Source of the DNA: Alicyclobacillus shizuokensis NBRC 103103
GTDB taxonomy: Bacteria > Bacillota > Bacilli > Alicyclobacillales > Alicyclobacillaceae
DNA: 64,000 bases
Direction: 5' to 3'
Assembly: GCF_001552255.1 (NCBI RefSeq)
Contig: NZ_BCQV01000013.1
Coordinates: forward strand, 62,001-126,000
Part shown: positions 8,358-16,969 of the stretch, one piece after another
How the letters are laid out: the number at the start of each line of letters is the position of its first letter
Numbering within the stretch: the first letter of the stretch is position 1
The notes under the pieces: generated by a model
Database searches by the model: none
What the model saw: the letters and a program-made list of their open reading frames with translations, nothing else
Told to the model about the DNA's origin: nothing
Made by a program: the position numbers and the translations under genes

Positions 8358-9365
8358 TCAGACGTCTCTCTGTTGGGCCGTAAGCGCCAATCGTCGCGCG
8401 ATGTCAGCCTGACCCCTCACGGCGGCGTGGGAACCCTCGCTTGCCGCCTGCCATAGGCGAATGGCGCGCAGAACCGAGCCTGCGGCCGGCGCACGCCGCA
8501 AGACGGAGCACACACCCCCTCCAGGCAACAATCGGACAAGCCGCTCCCGAAGGACATCGGTTCGCGTGAACAGGCTGCCGGCAAGCACCACGTTCCTCGG
8601 TGTATCTGGGGGCAGTTTTTGCCACACCGCTTCAATCAAGTGCTGATGATCCACCACAGCGGCGTCCGTGATCGCTTGGGCGACCGGATCGGCATGAGCG
8701 TGGGCAGCCTCAAGCACGACCCGAGCAAAGGCGGCCACCGTGGCCACCGGCTGGGTGGATTCGTAAACACGCGAAATCAGGTCCGAGGCCTCGCGTACAC
8801 GGAACCACCGCTGAGCCATATCCCACAGGATGGTCTTGGGCCCCCGCCCTTCGAAGGCCTGAATGGCAGCCATCAGGCCCTTGCGGCCCATGTCGAAGCC
8901 ACTGCCTTCGTCGCCTATCAGGCTGCCAAAACCGCCTGCGCGCACGACGGTCCCGTCCGCCGTCTCCCCGAGCGCGATTGACCCTGTCCCGGCAATCAAA
9001 ACCGTGCCAGGGCGGCCTTCGGTACCCGCAGCGAGAGCAGCCAAACCATCGTTCACAACCTCCAGCTTGGCTGGCTCAAGTTGCTCCTGCATGGCTGCGC
9101 GAATACGCTCCGCCTGATGGGGCCTGTCGACGCCTGCCAAGGCCAGCGAAACGGAATCCGGCTGAGGCAGACTCTCTTTATGTGGCTGAAGCTTTCGCAG
9201 CACCTCCGCGATGAGCTGGGTAATGACCTCCACACTTGTCTCAAGCCCCACCCCCTGCGGGTTGCACCCTGCACCGACGGCCGTCGCCACAACGGACGTA
9301 TCGGTGTCCACGGCCATGACCTCGGTTTTGCTGCCACCGCCGTCCACCCCGACGAATATGGCCAT
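8358..9365 (-). CDS. BadF/BadG-type ATPase, probable N-acetylmuramate/N-acetylglucosamine kinase (MurK-like)
   Basis: A 335-residue ASKHA-fold sugar kinase. Visible are the phosphate-1 motif FVGVDGGGSKTEVMAVD at the N-terminus, the adenosine-region motif IAGTGSIALG and GDEGSGFDMGRKG. MurK-type members phosphorylate MurNAc or GlcNAc at O-6; the product MurNAc-6-phosphate is the MurQ substrate, so the context supports this role. ATG 9365 follows GGGGGGTGAA; the frame is open further upstream but without family similarity. It is transcribed towards amlX and divergently from the murR-like gene. Without binding assays a plain GlcNAc kinase cannot be excluded. Confidence 0.85.
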   Translation of the reverse strand: MAIFVGVDGGGSKTEVMAVDTDTSVVATAVGAGCNPQGVGLETSVEVITQLIAEVLRKLQPHKESLPQPDSVSLALAGVDRPHQAERIRAAMQEQLEPAKLEVVNDGLAALAAGTEGRPGTVLIAGTGSIALGETADGTVVRAGGFGSLIGDEGSGFDMGRKGLMAAIQAFEGRGPKTILWDMAQRWFRVREASDLISRVYESTQPVATVAAFARVVLEAAHAHADPVAQAITDAAVVDHQHLIEAVWQKLPPDTPRNVVLAGSLFTRTDVLRERLVRLLPGGGVCSVLRRAPAAGSVLRAIRLWQAASEGSHAAVRGQADIARRLALTAQQRDV

Positions 9366-9401
9366 TCCGGGTTCACCCCCCCGAGCCGGATCGCTTTTAT
9401 T

Positions 9402-9430
9402 TTGACACTTCGGCAAAATGCCGCTACACT
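9402..9430 (+). promoter_or_regulatory. SigA-type promoter with embedded palindrome upstream of the murR-like gene
   Basis: TTGACA (9402-9407), a 17-base spacer and TACACT (9425-9430) form a near-consensus promoter. The spacer contains the inverted repeat CGGCA-AAA-TGCCG (9411-9423), well placed for a repressor. The predicted transcript has a leader of about 95 bases before the regulator ATG at 9534. Autoregulation by the RpiR protein is an inference. Confidence 0.7.
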
Positions 9431-9533
9431 CATAGTAACTCGTTTCATGATTTATCGGCAATGCTTTGAAACAAAAGTTCAGTGATGAACTCAGCGGAAA
9501 AGCGTCGCGTTGTCTGCGGGAGGCAGTCATCCT

Positions 9534-10388
9534 ATGTACATTCCCGGTGGAGGGCTCGTGCGGCTGAGGGAATCGCTCAGCTCCCTGGCTGAATCGGAAG
9601 CACGTATCGCAGAATACATCCTTTCCCATCCCTCCGAGTTTCTGCACCTGACCGTGCAGGAACTGGCGCAACGCAGCGGTGGGAGCACAGCGGCTGCGGT
9701 GCGTCTTTGGAAATCCTTGGGCTTCGATGGGTATCAGGACTTCAAGCTGCGGGTCGCCAGCGACCTGCAGTCGCATATGCATGAACCATACCGTGAATTA
9801 ACCATCGGCGACTCGTTTGCATCCATCGTCCAGTCGGTGCACGACAGTCACATCGCATCCATCCAGAACACCTTGCGGCTGCTCAAAGAGAATGACCTGC
9901 ATGCTGCGGCGGATGTGCTGATGAAGTCGCGCCACATCCTGTGTTACGGCGTCGGTGCGTCCAGCATGGTAGCCGCAGACCTGGCCCAGAAACTGACGCG
10001 CATCGGGCTTTGGGCGCAAGCGGCGTGCGATTTTCACACGGCCGCGGTCACCGCCGCCGCGTTGCGCCCCGGCGATGTGCTCGTGGCCATCTCTGACTCG
10101 GGGAAGACCTCGGATGTGGTGGAAGTGGCACAGGCCGCCGCCGGAGCGGGCGCCCACATCATTGCCATTACGCGCTTTGGCGACACGCCGCTGAGCCAAA
10201 TCGCCCATACCCGCCTGTACGTGAACGCCGTGGAACCTCAGCCGCGAGTCGCCGCCACCGCTTCCCGCATGGCAGCCTTGGTCGTAGTGGATACGTTGTT
10301 CATCTATCTCGTCAACCAGCACCAGAATGAAATCTATCCGGTTCTGGAAGCCACCCGCCAGGCGGTGCAGTCGCACCGATTGTCCTAA
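9534..10388 (+). CDS. murR: RpiR-family transcriptional regulator with SIS domain, MurR-like
   Basis: A 284-residue regulator. Residues 1-77 form the RpiR helix-turn-helix domain (ESEARIAEYILSHPSEF, then an HTH with TVQELAQRSGGSTAAAVRL), and a SIS sugar-phosphate-binding domain follows (CYGVGASSMVAADLAQKL, VAISDSGKTSDVV). The family senses phosphosugars; MurR proteins respond to MurNAc-6-phosphate and control murQ clusters, which fits the neighbours here. I chose ATG 9534 with GGGAGG upstream over the in-frame TTG 9510. The symbol is given on context plus family; ligand specificity is inferred. Confidence 0.85.
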   Translation: MYIPGGGLVRLRESLSSLAESEARIAEYILSHPSEFLHLTVQELAQRSGGSTAAAVRLWKSLGFDGYQDFKLRVASDLQSHMHEPYRELTIGDSFASIVQSVHDSHIASIQNTLRLLKENDLHAAADVLMKSRHILCYGVGASSMVAADLAQKLTRIGLWAQAACDFHTAAVTAAALRPGDVLVAISDSGKTSDVVEVAQAAAGAGAHIIAITRFGDTPLSQIAHTRLYVNAVEPQPRVAATASRMAALVVVDTLFIYLVNQHQNEIYPVLEATRQAVQSHRLS

Positions 10389-10395
10389 TTCAAAG

Positions 10396-10424
10396 CAAGC
10401 GCACGGCGCGTTGCCGTGCGCTTG
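10396..10424. terminator. Hairpin terminator between convergent murR and permease genes
   Basis: CAAGCGCACGGC (10396-10407) and GCCGTGCGCTTG (10413-10424) form a perfect 12-bp stem with loop GCGTT, placed just after the murR stop and before the stop of the opposing permease gene. There is no clear T-run. Confidence 0.65.
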
Positions 10425-10478
10425 GCGTGTGCGTCAACTCGACGACACAGGCGGATGATACCGATGCAGGCGTTCGCC

Positions 10479-11936
10479 TCACGCATCGGCCGACGGTGAA
10501 TCCGAATGTGGAGATCCCGTCTGCAAACCGGATCGGGAACCCTTCACCAGATGCCACAGTCCGTAGAGAAGACTCAACATAACCAACCAGAGAACCCCGA
10601 ACACAATCGCCGCGTGAAACGGTCCAGTAAACCACATGCTGACAAACACGGCCAGGAGCATGAGCAGCCCGAACACAGGAAGGTACGGGTAGCCGGCCAT
10701 TCGAATGGGCAACCTGCGACTCACCTGCCGCGCCCAGGCCCGGCGGAAAAATAGATGGGTGAGCAAGATGATGAACCAGGTAATCAACGCCCCAAACAGG
10801 GCCAACCCCATCAATATCGTGTAAGCGACGCTGGACGTGTTGAGCGTTAAGAGCGCCGCCAGCACGACACCGAACGCCGAAACGGCCAGTGAGGCTGCCG
10901 GCACTCCGCGCCGCGTCAGGCGGCCAAACAGCTTGGGCGCGTAGCCACCGCGCGCCAGGGAAAACATCATGCGCGTGGTGGCGTACAACTGCGCATTCAT
11001 GGCCGAGAGCGCCGCCGTCAGAACGACGAAGTTCATCACGCCGGCGGCACCTGGGATGCGCAGGATCTGCATCACCTTTACGAATGGGCTTTCGTCCGTT
11101 CCCGCCTGCTGCCAGGGCACCACCATCAGCATGATGGCGATGGCCAGCACGTAGAACAAGACCAGCCGCACCACCGTCCAGCGGAACGCCTTGGGCACCG
11201 CCCGCTCGGGGTCTTTGGCTTCACCGGCGGTGATGGCGACCACCTCAAAGCCGATGAAACTAAACAGGGCGACAAACCCGCCAACCCACGTCCCCCACGC
11301 CCCATGCGGGAAAAATCCGCCATGATTGACGTAGTTGGCGAGGCCGGTACCCGGCACGCCCAGGCCGAAGACGACGTAAGCTCCGACAAGAATGAACAGG
11401 ATAATCGCGGCCACTTTGATCATCGAGAACCAGAACTCGAACACGCCAAACAAACGCACACTGTACGCATTCGCGGCCAAAAGCAAGGCCCCGAACAAAC
11501 CAATCCACAACAGTCCGGGCGAGTCGGGGAACCAGTACTTCATATAGATGGAAATCGCCGTCACTTCGCCGCCGACGGCCACCGCGTTGGCCGCCCAGTA
11601 CGAATATCGGATGATAAAGCCTGCCCATGGGTGCAGATACTGTTCAGCAAACATCCCAAACGATCCGACGGTCGGATGAGCGACGCTCATCTCAGCCAGG
11701 CATCCCATCAGCACAAAGATCACACAGGCGCCAATCAGGTAACTGATGATAATGCTCGGCCCCGCACTCCCAATGGCCGATCCGCTGCCCAAAAACAGCC
11801 CGGTGCCGATGGCACTGCCCAGCGCAATCATCGATAGTTGCCCCGTCCCAAGACCGCGCCGCAAACCCTGCTCGCGCGCCTCGAACGGATTTTCCGCACC
11901 CTGGCCGGGTGCGGATGGATGCGCATTTGTCGCCAT
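10479..11936 (-). CDS. APC-superfamily amino acid permease
   Basis: A 485-residue cytoplasmic-membrane transporter with about 12 hydrophobic segments. The first helix has the family signature MIALGSAIGTGLFLGSG, and TM6-7 show FSFIGFEVVAITAGEAKDP, both typical of AAT-family (D-serine/D-alanine/glycine, proline or GABA type) permeases. ATG 11936 follows AGGAGGAATTGTGA. It is alone on this strand, with no linked catabolic gene that would reveal the substrate; uptake of a wall-derived or free amino acid is possible. Substrate prediction is not justified from sequence alone. Confidence 0.92.
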   Translation of the reverse strand: MATNAHPSAPGQGAENPFEAREQGLRRGLGTGQLSMIALGSAIGTGLFLGSGSAIGSAGPSIIISYLIGACVIFVLMGCLAEMSVAHPTVGSFGMFAEQYLHPWAGFIIRYSYWAANAVAVGGEVTAISIYMKYWFPDSPGLLWIGLFGALLLAANAYSVRLFGVFEFWFSMIKVAAIILFILVGAYVVFGLGVPGTGLANYVNHGGFFPHGAWGTWVGGFVALFSFIGFEVVAITAGEAKDPERAVPKAFRWTVVRLVLFYVLAIAIMLMVVPWQQAGTDESPFVKVMQILRIPGAAGVMNFVVLTAALSAMNAQLYATTRMMFSLARGGYAPKLFGRLTRRGVPAASLAVSAFGVVLAALLTLNTSSVAYTILMGLALFGALITWFIILLTHLFFRRAWARQVSRRLPIRMAGYPYLPVFGLLMLLAVFVSMWFTGPFHAAIVFGVLWLVMLSLLYGLWHLVKGSRSGLQTGSPHSDSPSADA

Positions 11937-12056
11937 TCACAATTCCTCCTGCTCCGCTCATCTCGGCTCATAAATAGCTTACCGTGCTATCGTACCATCC
12001 GAGCGGGCCAAAAGGCACCTGACGACTCTACCAGTTTCTTCAATGGCACCCATGCC

Positions 12057-12833
12057 TCAATTTGACCCGGGGCAGCCGAGGCGTCGGGAAATCTCCCGCG
12101 TTGCGTTCAACAATTGTTGCTTGGCGTCTTCGAGCACGGGGCCTCGAAACTGAACGGCCGGCCCAATAATGCCAACCACGGCGGCGAGTTGGCTGTTGGC
12201 GTCAAAAACCGGCGCGGCGACGCCGCTGACGCCCATGGTGGTCTCGTCTACGTCGACAAACCAGCCATCCTGCCGAATCTGCTGAATTCGCTGCCGGATG
12301 GCGCCGACGTCCGTCATGGTCTTTTCCGTCCAGGCCGGCAAAGGTTGGCGCAGAATGCGCTCCCTATCCGCTTCTGGCAGATAAGCCAGCATGACTTGCC
12401 CCACGACGCCGAACGGGATGCGGCGACGCTGCCCGAATAAGGATGAATACTTGAGCCCTTGTGCATTTTCGCGACGAAATACGTAGACCATTTCATCGCC
12501 TTCGCGCACCACCATCAACACCGTTTGCGCCACGCGCGCCTGCAGCTCGACCAGCACGTCTTCCGCCTCACGGCTGACGTCGAAGGTGGCCGACAGGACA
12601 CCCGCAAACTCCAGCAATCCAAGCCCCAAGCTGTAGCGGGCGGTAGCCGGGTTATACCGAATCAACCCACGCCGTTCGAGCGTGTACAAAATCCGGTATG
12701 CCGTGGCTTTCGGCAGCTTCGTAGCTTCCATCACTTCGTCAATGGTCATCTGCGGGCGTTCCACTGTAAAAGCCAGCAGGACGTCCACAGCACGATCCAA
12801 AACGCGAATCGGATTTAACTGAAGCTCGCGCAT
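12057..12833 (-). CDS. IclR-family transcriptional regulator
   Basis: A 258-residue regulator with an N-terminal winged helix-turn-helix (PQMTIDEVMEATKLPKATAYR) and the C-terminal IclR effector domain (GVSGVAAPVFD, AAVVGIIGPA). IclR proteins of this kind control aromatic-acid operons. I set the start at ATG 12833, after GAGGACAGAGAAC; the frame extends to 12914 but those residues look non-coding. The gene is the last of a leftward series behind the aromatic acid transporter and gentisate enzymes, so it is the likely local regulator and may bind the palindromes at 17840-17876. Confidence 0.9.
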   Translation of the reverse strand: MRELQLNPIRVLDRAVDVLLAFTVERPQMTIDEVMEATKLPKATAYRILYTLERRGLIRYNPATARYSLGLGLLEFAGVLSATFDVSREAEDVLVELQARVAQTVLMVVREGDEMVYVFRRENAQGLKYSSLFGQRRRIPFGVVGQVMLAYLPEADRERILRQPLPAWTEKTMTDVGAIRQRIQQIRQDGWFVDVDETTMGVSGVAAPVFDANSQLAAVVGIIGPAVQFRGPVLEDAKQQLLNATREISRRLGCPGSN

Positions 12834-12970
12834 GTTCTCTGTCCTCGATAGGTTTGTCTTGGAAAGGGCACTCATGAGTCCGAGTGACTCCTGAACACAC
12901 CATGAACATACCACGGAGAACAGGCCAGCTCCAACGGAGCCAGCCCGAAAAGCGCTTTCAAAGCAACGAA

Positions 12971-14326
12971 TCAGAGTGGTTGCTGCTCGGCGGACACATT
13001 GGCTGCCGCCGTTTCCAAAGACCGCATACGCATGCCAAGGGTGGCAAGACCGGCGATGAGTGCGGGAACGGCGGCGACAAGAAAGATGGTCTGCAGGCTG
13101 GCGTGCGCCGCTATCAAGGAACCGCCAATCAGCGGGCCCACAATGGAGCCGATGCGACCGATACCCAACGCCCAGCCGACCCCTGTGGATCGCACCGAGG
13201 TCAGGTAGATGCTCGCTGCCAAGGCGTTGATCCCAAACTGAGTCCCCACGACGAGCAGTCCGGAAATGAATACCATCGTCATCACACTAGCGAGCGTGTG
13301 CATGGCGCCCGTCACTGCGAGAGACACGGTTCCCACCAAGAAAGCGACGGCCAATACAGCGCGAATGCTTTTCCTGTCTCCCAAACTGCCGATGAGAATC
13401 CCGCCAACCACTCCGCCACCCTGCAGCATGACGACGCCGATGATGGCTTTATCCAATGGCAGACCGGCGTCCTCCAACAAAGTGGGCATCCAGTTGCTGA
13501 CGAAGTAGATGATCATCAAGTTCATGAAGAAGACAATCCACAAAAGCACGGTGTTCACAGCGTAGCCAGGGCGAAACAGATGCTTGACCGGTATGCCCGG
13601 CTGCGGAGGCTCCGAGAGATAAAACGTCACCCGGTCAGCCACCGCCACGGACGGAGAGATCCGCGACAAGATGCGAGCGATTTTGGGAGATTCCGCATGC
13701 TTGGTCACCAGGAAACGAATCGACTCAGGGAGAGCGCACGCACTCAATAAAGCGATGGCCATGGGTATGATGCCGCCCAGATAGAACAGCGACTGCCAAC
13801 CTAAAGCCGGGATCATCGACGTCGCCAGCAGTCCGCCAACCACAGCCCCGACCGGCAAGCCACAGAACATGGCGGAGATCATCGACTTACGGACGCGCTC
13901 GGGCGAATATTCGGCAGTCAAAGAGATAATGTTCGGCATGGAACCGCCGAGACCCAGTCCCGTGAGAAAGCGGAAAACCATCAACTCACTGGTGTTGTGA
14001 GACAACACGGTCAGCAGGCTGAAGACGCCAAACGCCAGCGACGAGTACGTTACCACCATTTTGCGCCCCGCCCGGTCCGCAATCGGGCCGGAAATGAGCG
14101 CCCCCAGCATGAGTCCGAGGAGGCCAATGGAGAACACCGGCGCCATGGCCGACTCGGCCAGTCCCCATTGCTTGGAGAGAACCGGCGCGACAAATGAGAT
14201 GGCCTGTAGATCGTATCCGTCAAGCATGGCGACAATCGCGCACACAACAATGATGAAGACCTGAAAGCCGCTGATAGGACTGTTGTCGATCACCTCAGAT
14301 ACATTGACTCGATCCGTCTGCCTCAT
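12971..14326 (-). CDS. MFS transporter, aromatic acid:H+ symporter (AAHS) type
   Basis: A 451-residue membrane carrier with 12 predicted helices. It shows the AAHS hallmark LDGYDLQAISFVAPVL in TM1, GPIADRAGRKM in the TM2-3 loop and PESIRFLV before the central loop. The family imports benzoate, hydroxybenzoates, gentisate or related acids. ATG 14326 is preceded by GGAAGGGGG; other in-frame ATGs lie 6 and 24 bases earlier. It sits between the FAD monooxygenase and the IclR gene of the gentisate unit and probably brings in the substrate of that pathway. It is a paralogue of the carrier at 61533-62861. Confidence 0.9.
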   Translation of the reverse strand: MRQTDRVNVSEVIDNSPISGFQVFIIVVCAIVAMLDGYDLQAISFVAPVLSKQWGLAESAMAPVFSIGLLGLMLGALISGPIADRAGRKMVVTYSSLAFGVFSLLTVLSHNTSELMVFRFLTGLGLGGSMPNIISLTAEYSPERVRKSMISAMFCGLPVGAVVGGLLATSMIPALGWQSLFYLGGIIPMAIALLSACALPESIRFLVTKHAESPKIARILSRISPSVAVADRVTFYLSEPPQPGIPVKHLFRPGYAVNTVLLWIVFFMNLMIIYFVSNWMPTLLEDAGLPLDKAIIGVVMLQGGGVVGGILIGSLGDRKSIRAVLAVAFLVGTVSLAVTGAMHTLASVMTMVFISGLLVVGTQFGINALAASIYLTSVRSTGVGWALGIGRIGSIVGPLIGGSLIAAHASLQTIFLVAAVPALIAGLATLGMRMRSLETAAANVSAEQQPL

Positions 14327-14464
14327 CGACATCCCCCTTCCAACTCGCATCTATGGCATCGCAACACCAGTCAAGGCCCGGGCATCCGGGCGGCCTCACG
14401 CGCCGCATCCGCATGCGTCCGTACCCGGCCGCCCAAAACCGTCCAAAGTACAAGCCCGCTGTTC

Positions 14465-15724
14465 TCAGCTCACCTGGCGCTTCGGCGGAGTGCCAATCCC
14501 CTGCTCCCGCACCGCCTGCAGCAGCGTCGAGCGCAACAGCCACTGCCGAGCGCGCACAGGGTCCGCCGCTTCCGCGGCCATCTCCTGCTGCAACTGCAGC
14601 CGGCGCACCGGGTCCTTTTCGGTGAGGACATTGGTGTTGCGCTCGCTGATTTGACGCACATAAGCCAACGCCACCTGGCGGCGGACCTCGGAGTACGTCT
14701 CCAGTTCTTCGACGATCCGGTCGAAATCCCGGTACTCGGCGATGCGCAGGAACCGGCGCCCGAGGTCCACCGCGTCGTGAATGCCGCTGTTGAGCCCCAG
14801 TCCCCCAAGCGGACTGTTGACATGCGCGGCATCCCCCAGCAGGATGACGCGACCGTCGTAAAAGCGCTCCGAGACTCGTTGGTGCACGCGGTAAATCATG
14901 CGTTCCACAATCGGGAAGCGGTCTTCAGTGCCCAGCGCCTGCTGCATGGAGGCCTGAATCGGCTCCTCAGCCAGGGCCGCTTCATCCGACACCTCGGGTG
15001 GCACCGGATACAGCAACCGCCAGGCCTCCGGCACGCGGAGAATGAAGAGGAATTGGTCCGGATTGGAAATGTAGTTCACATAAGCGATGTCAGGAAGATA
15101 TTGGTTGAATGAGACGGGGGTGCCGATGAGCAGGAAACGCTGCTCAAGGGTATACCCGGAAAACGCGAACCCGAGCCGTTTGCGCACGCTGCTGCGGGCG
15201 CCGTCCGCGCCGAGCAAAAACGAGGCGCGGATTTCCTCCCGCCCGCTCGGCGTGTCCACCTGAACCGTCACGCCGTCGCCGTCCTGGGTGAAATCGACCA
15301 CCTCCGCGTTGAACCGGATGTCAGCCGACGGACGCTGCTGCAGGCGTTCGTAGACCACCTGCACGTAGGTCGACTGCGGGCACTGCAGCCGAAACGGGTA
15401 TCGGGTCTCATCGCGGATGAGAGAACAGTCGAACTCCGCGAACAGCCCGCGCACGCGATCCCGGTACTGCACCGTTTCAGCCTTCAGCCCGCGCGAGACC
15501 AGTGCCTCCGACAACCCGGTGGGTTCCAGCAGTTCGAGGGTGGCCGCGTGGAACGTGGATGCGCGCCACTCCTTACTTGGGGTTGAACCTTTCTCCAGAA
15601 CGGTCACGGGTATGCCCTGGGAAGTGAGAATCTCCGCCACCGTCAGCCCGACGGGGCCGGCGCCGACAATCACCACAGGATGGTTGAACAATCGGATCAC
15701 CCGTTTCTGTGTGAATTTCTCCAA
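14465..15724 (-). CDS. FAD-dependent aromatic monooxygenase (hydroxybenzoate/salicylate hydroxylase type)
   Basis: A 419-residue class A flavoprotein monooxygenase. It has the FAD fingerprint VVIVGAGPVGLTVAEIL near the N-terminus, the DG motif LLGADGARSSVRKRLG and the GD motif VILLGDAAHVNSPLGGLGL. Members hydroxylate phenolic rings using NAD(P)H and oxygen. Next to gentisate dioxygenase the likely reaction is formation of gentisate (for example 3-hydroxybenzoate 6-hydroxylation or salicylate 5-hydroxylation), but this is context only. The start used is TTG 15724; no strong ribosome site was seen, and a GTG a few codons downstream, before the FAD motif, is an alternative. Confidence 0.85.
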   Translation of the reverse strand: MEKFTQKRVIRLFNHPVVIVGAGPVGLTVAEILTSQGIPVTVLEKGSTPSKEWRASTFHAATLELLEPTGLSEALVSRGLKAETVQYRDRVRGLFAEFDCSLIRDETRYPFRLQCPQSTYVQVVYERLQQRPSADIRFNAEVVDFTQDGDGVTVQVDTPSGREEIRASFLLGADGARSSVRKRLGFAFSGYTLEQRFLLIGTPVSFNQYLPDIAYVNYISNPDQFLFILRVPEAWRLLYPVPPEVSDEAALAEEPIQASMQQALGTEDRFPIVERMIYRVHQRVSERFYDGRVILLGDAAHVNSPLGGLGLNSGIHDAVDLGRRFLRIAEYRDFDRIVEELETYSEVRRQVALAYVRQISERNTNVLTEKDPVRRLQLQQEMAAEAADPVRARQWLLRSTLLQAVREQGIGTPPKRQVS

Positions 15725-15817
15725 AACCGGACACCATAACTTGTTACTTCTGGTTCACATCATGAACAGACAAGAACATAAGAGACTCCCACCCGCGAGG
15801 ACGCGGGGCAGGCTTCT

Positions 15818-16930
15818 TTACCGAGCGGACGGCACGTCGTCCGGCAGGAGCGGCACAAAAGTCTCCCGCACCTCCTGATGCCCGTCACCCGCCGTCAACA
15901 TCTCCTCACGCTCAAAGTCGAACGCCTCCATGATGGGCAGGTCATTGACCGAGAACAGGTAAGCGGGTTCACTGCCGGTGTTGACATGTTCGTGCCAAGC
16001 CCAGGTCGGGACCACGAAGAAGTCTCCGGCCTGCCACTCAAAGCGGACGCCGTTGATCACGGTATACCCCTGCCCCCGGTAGGCGCAGTACACGGTGCTG
16101 TGGACGTGGCGGTGCGCCTTGCCGGCAAACCCGGGGGGCAGACACTGCATGCGCGCGCCGATGCGGCCGTCGGCATCGCCGCCTGTGGCGGGATTGATGT
16201 ATTCCACGGCGTAGGCGTCACACGCGTCGGGAGGCAGGGCGGCCATGCGCTGCAGCGCCTGCTCGGTCGGCTGCCAGCGATAGGCGGTCAGTGGCGAGCG
16301 TTTCCGATTCCGATCCGAAATCGGACGCACCATGCCGCCTCCGTAACGGAGCACGCTGTAGTTGTCCGGCACCTCTAGCGACTGCTGCGCCTGGTCAAGG
16401 AACTCCGTGAAGCACACGCCCAGATACAGGGTGAACGGCGTGTCCAGGCAGTCCATCCACAGGACCGTCTCGTTGCCCGGGTTCATGTGGTCATGCCAAC
16501 TGCCCCCCGGGGTGATGAGATAGTCGCCGGGCGCAAAGTGCAGACGTTCGCCATCCACCGTCCCCATCGCCCCGTGTCCTTCGAGGACAAACCGCAGGGC
16601 CGACGTGGTATGGCGGTGCGCCGGGGCCACTTCGCCGGGCCGGACCGCCTGCACGGCGACGTACAGGGTCTGGGTGGCGCCGCCCCACCCCACCGGCTCC
16701 AGGGCCTGCATGCCCGGGTTGATGAGGAACACCGCCCGGCGCTCGGCGTCCTTGCCGACCTGCAGCCGCCGTCCCGCCTCTTCCAGGTAGTGCCGAATCA
16801 ACTGCGATTTCCAGAGATACGGGACGGGACGAGACACCGGCTCCACCGTGTTCAGCTGCTGGATGGATGCCCACAACGGGCCGAGATGGGCCTTGGCCAT
16901 CTCCGCGTGCAGGCTTTGCAGTTCGTCCAC
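15818..16930 (-). CDS. Gentisate 1,2-dioxygenase
   Basis: A 370-residue bicupin dioxygenase that would open gentisate between C1 and C2 to maleylpyruvate. Both cupins are visible: the first has HRHTTSALRFVLEG and GSWHDHMNPG, with iron-binding histidines; the second has HRHVHSTVYCAYRGQG and WAWHEHVN. 1-Hydroxy-2-naphthoate dioxygenase is a close relative and an alternative. I chose GTG 16930 because a strong AAAGGAGG site stands 7 bases before it; an in-frame GTG at 16954 lies upstream of that site. It lies between the FAH-family hydrolase and the FAD monooxygenase. Confidence 0.9.
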   Translation of the reverse strand: MDELQSLHAEMAKAHLGPLWASIQQLNTVEPVSRPVPYLWKSQLIRHYLEEAGRRLQVGKDAERRAVFLINPGMQALEPVGWGGATQTLYVAVQAVRPGEVAPAHRHTTSALRFVLEGHGAMGTVDGERLHFAPGDYLITPGGSWHDHMNPGNETVLWMDCLDTPFTLYLGVCFTEFLDQAQQSLEVPDNYSVLRYGGGMVRPISDRNRKRSPLTAYRWQPTEQALQRMAALPPDACDAYAVEYINPATGGDADGRIGARMQCLPPGFAGKAHRHVHSTVYCAYRGQGYTVINGVRFEWQAGDFFVVPTWAWHEHVNTGSEPAYLFSVNDLPIMEAFDFEREEMLTAGDGHQEVRETFVPLLPDDVPSAR

Positions 16931-16969
16931 AACCGCTCCTCCTTTCGTTTCCACGCCACCATCACGGAC

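Noticed and set aside
8299-8359. 9-bp inverted repeat (GAAGGGTTG/CAACCCTTC) between amlX-like and kinase genes as terminator
   Set aside because: The loop is over 40 bases, there is no T-run and one arm overlaps the kinase stop codon.
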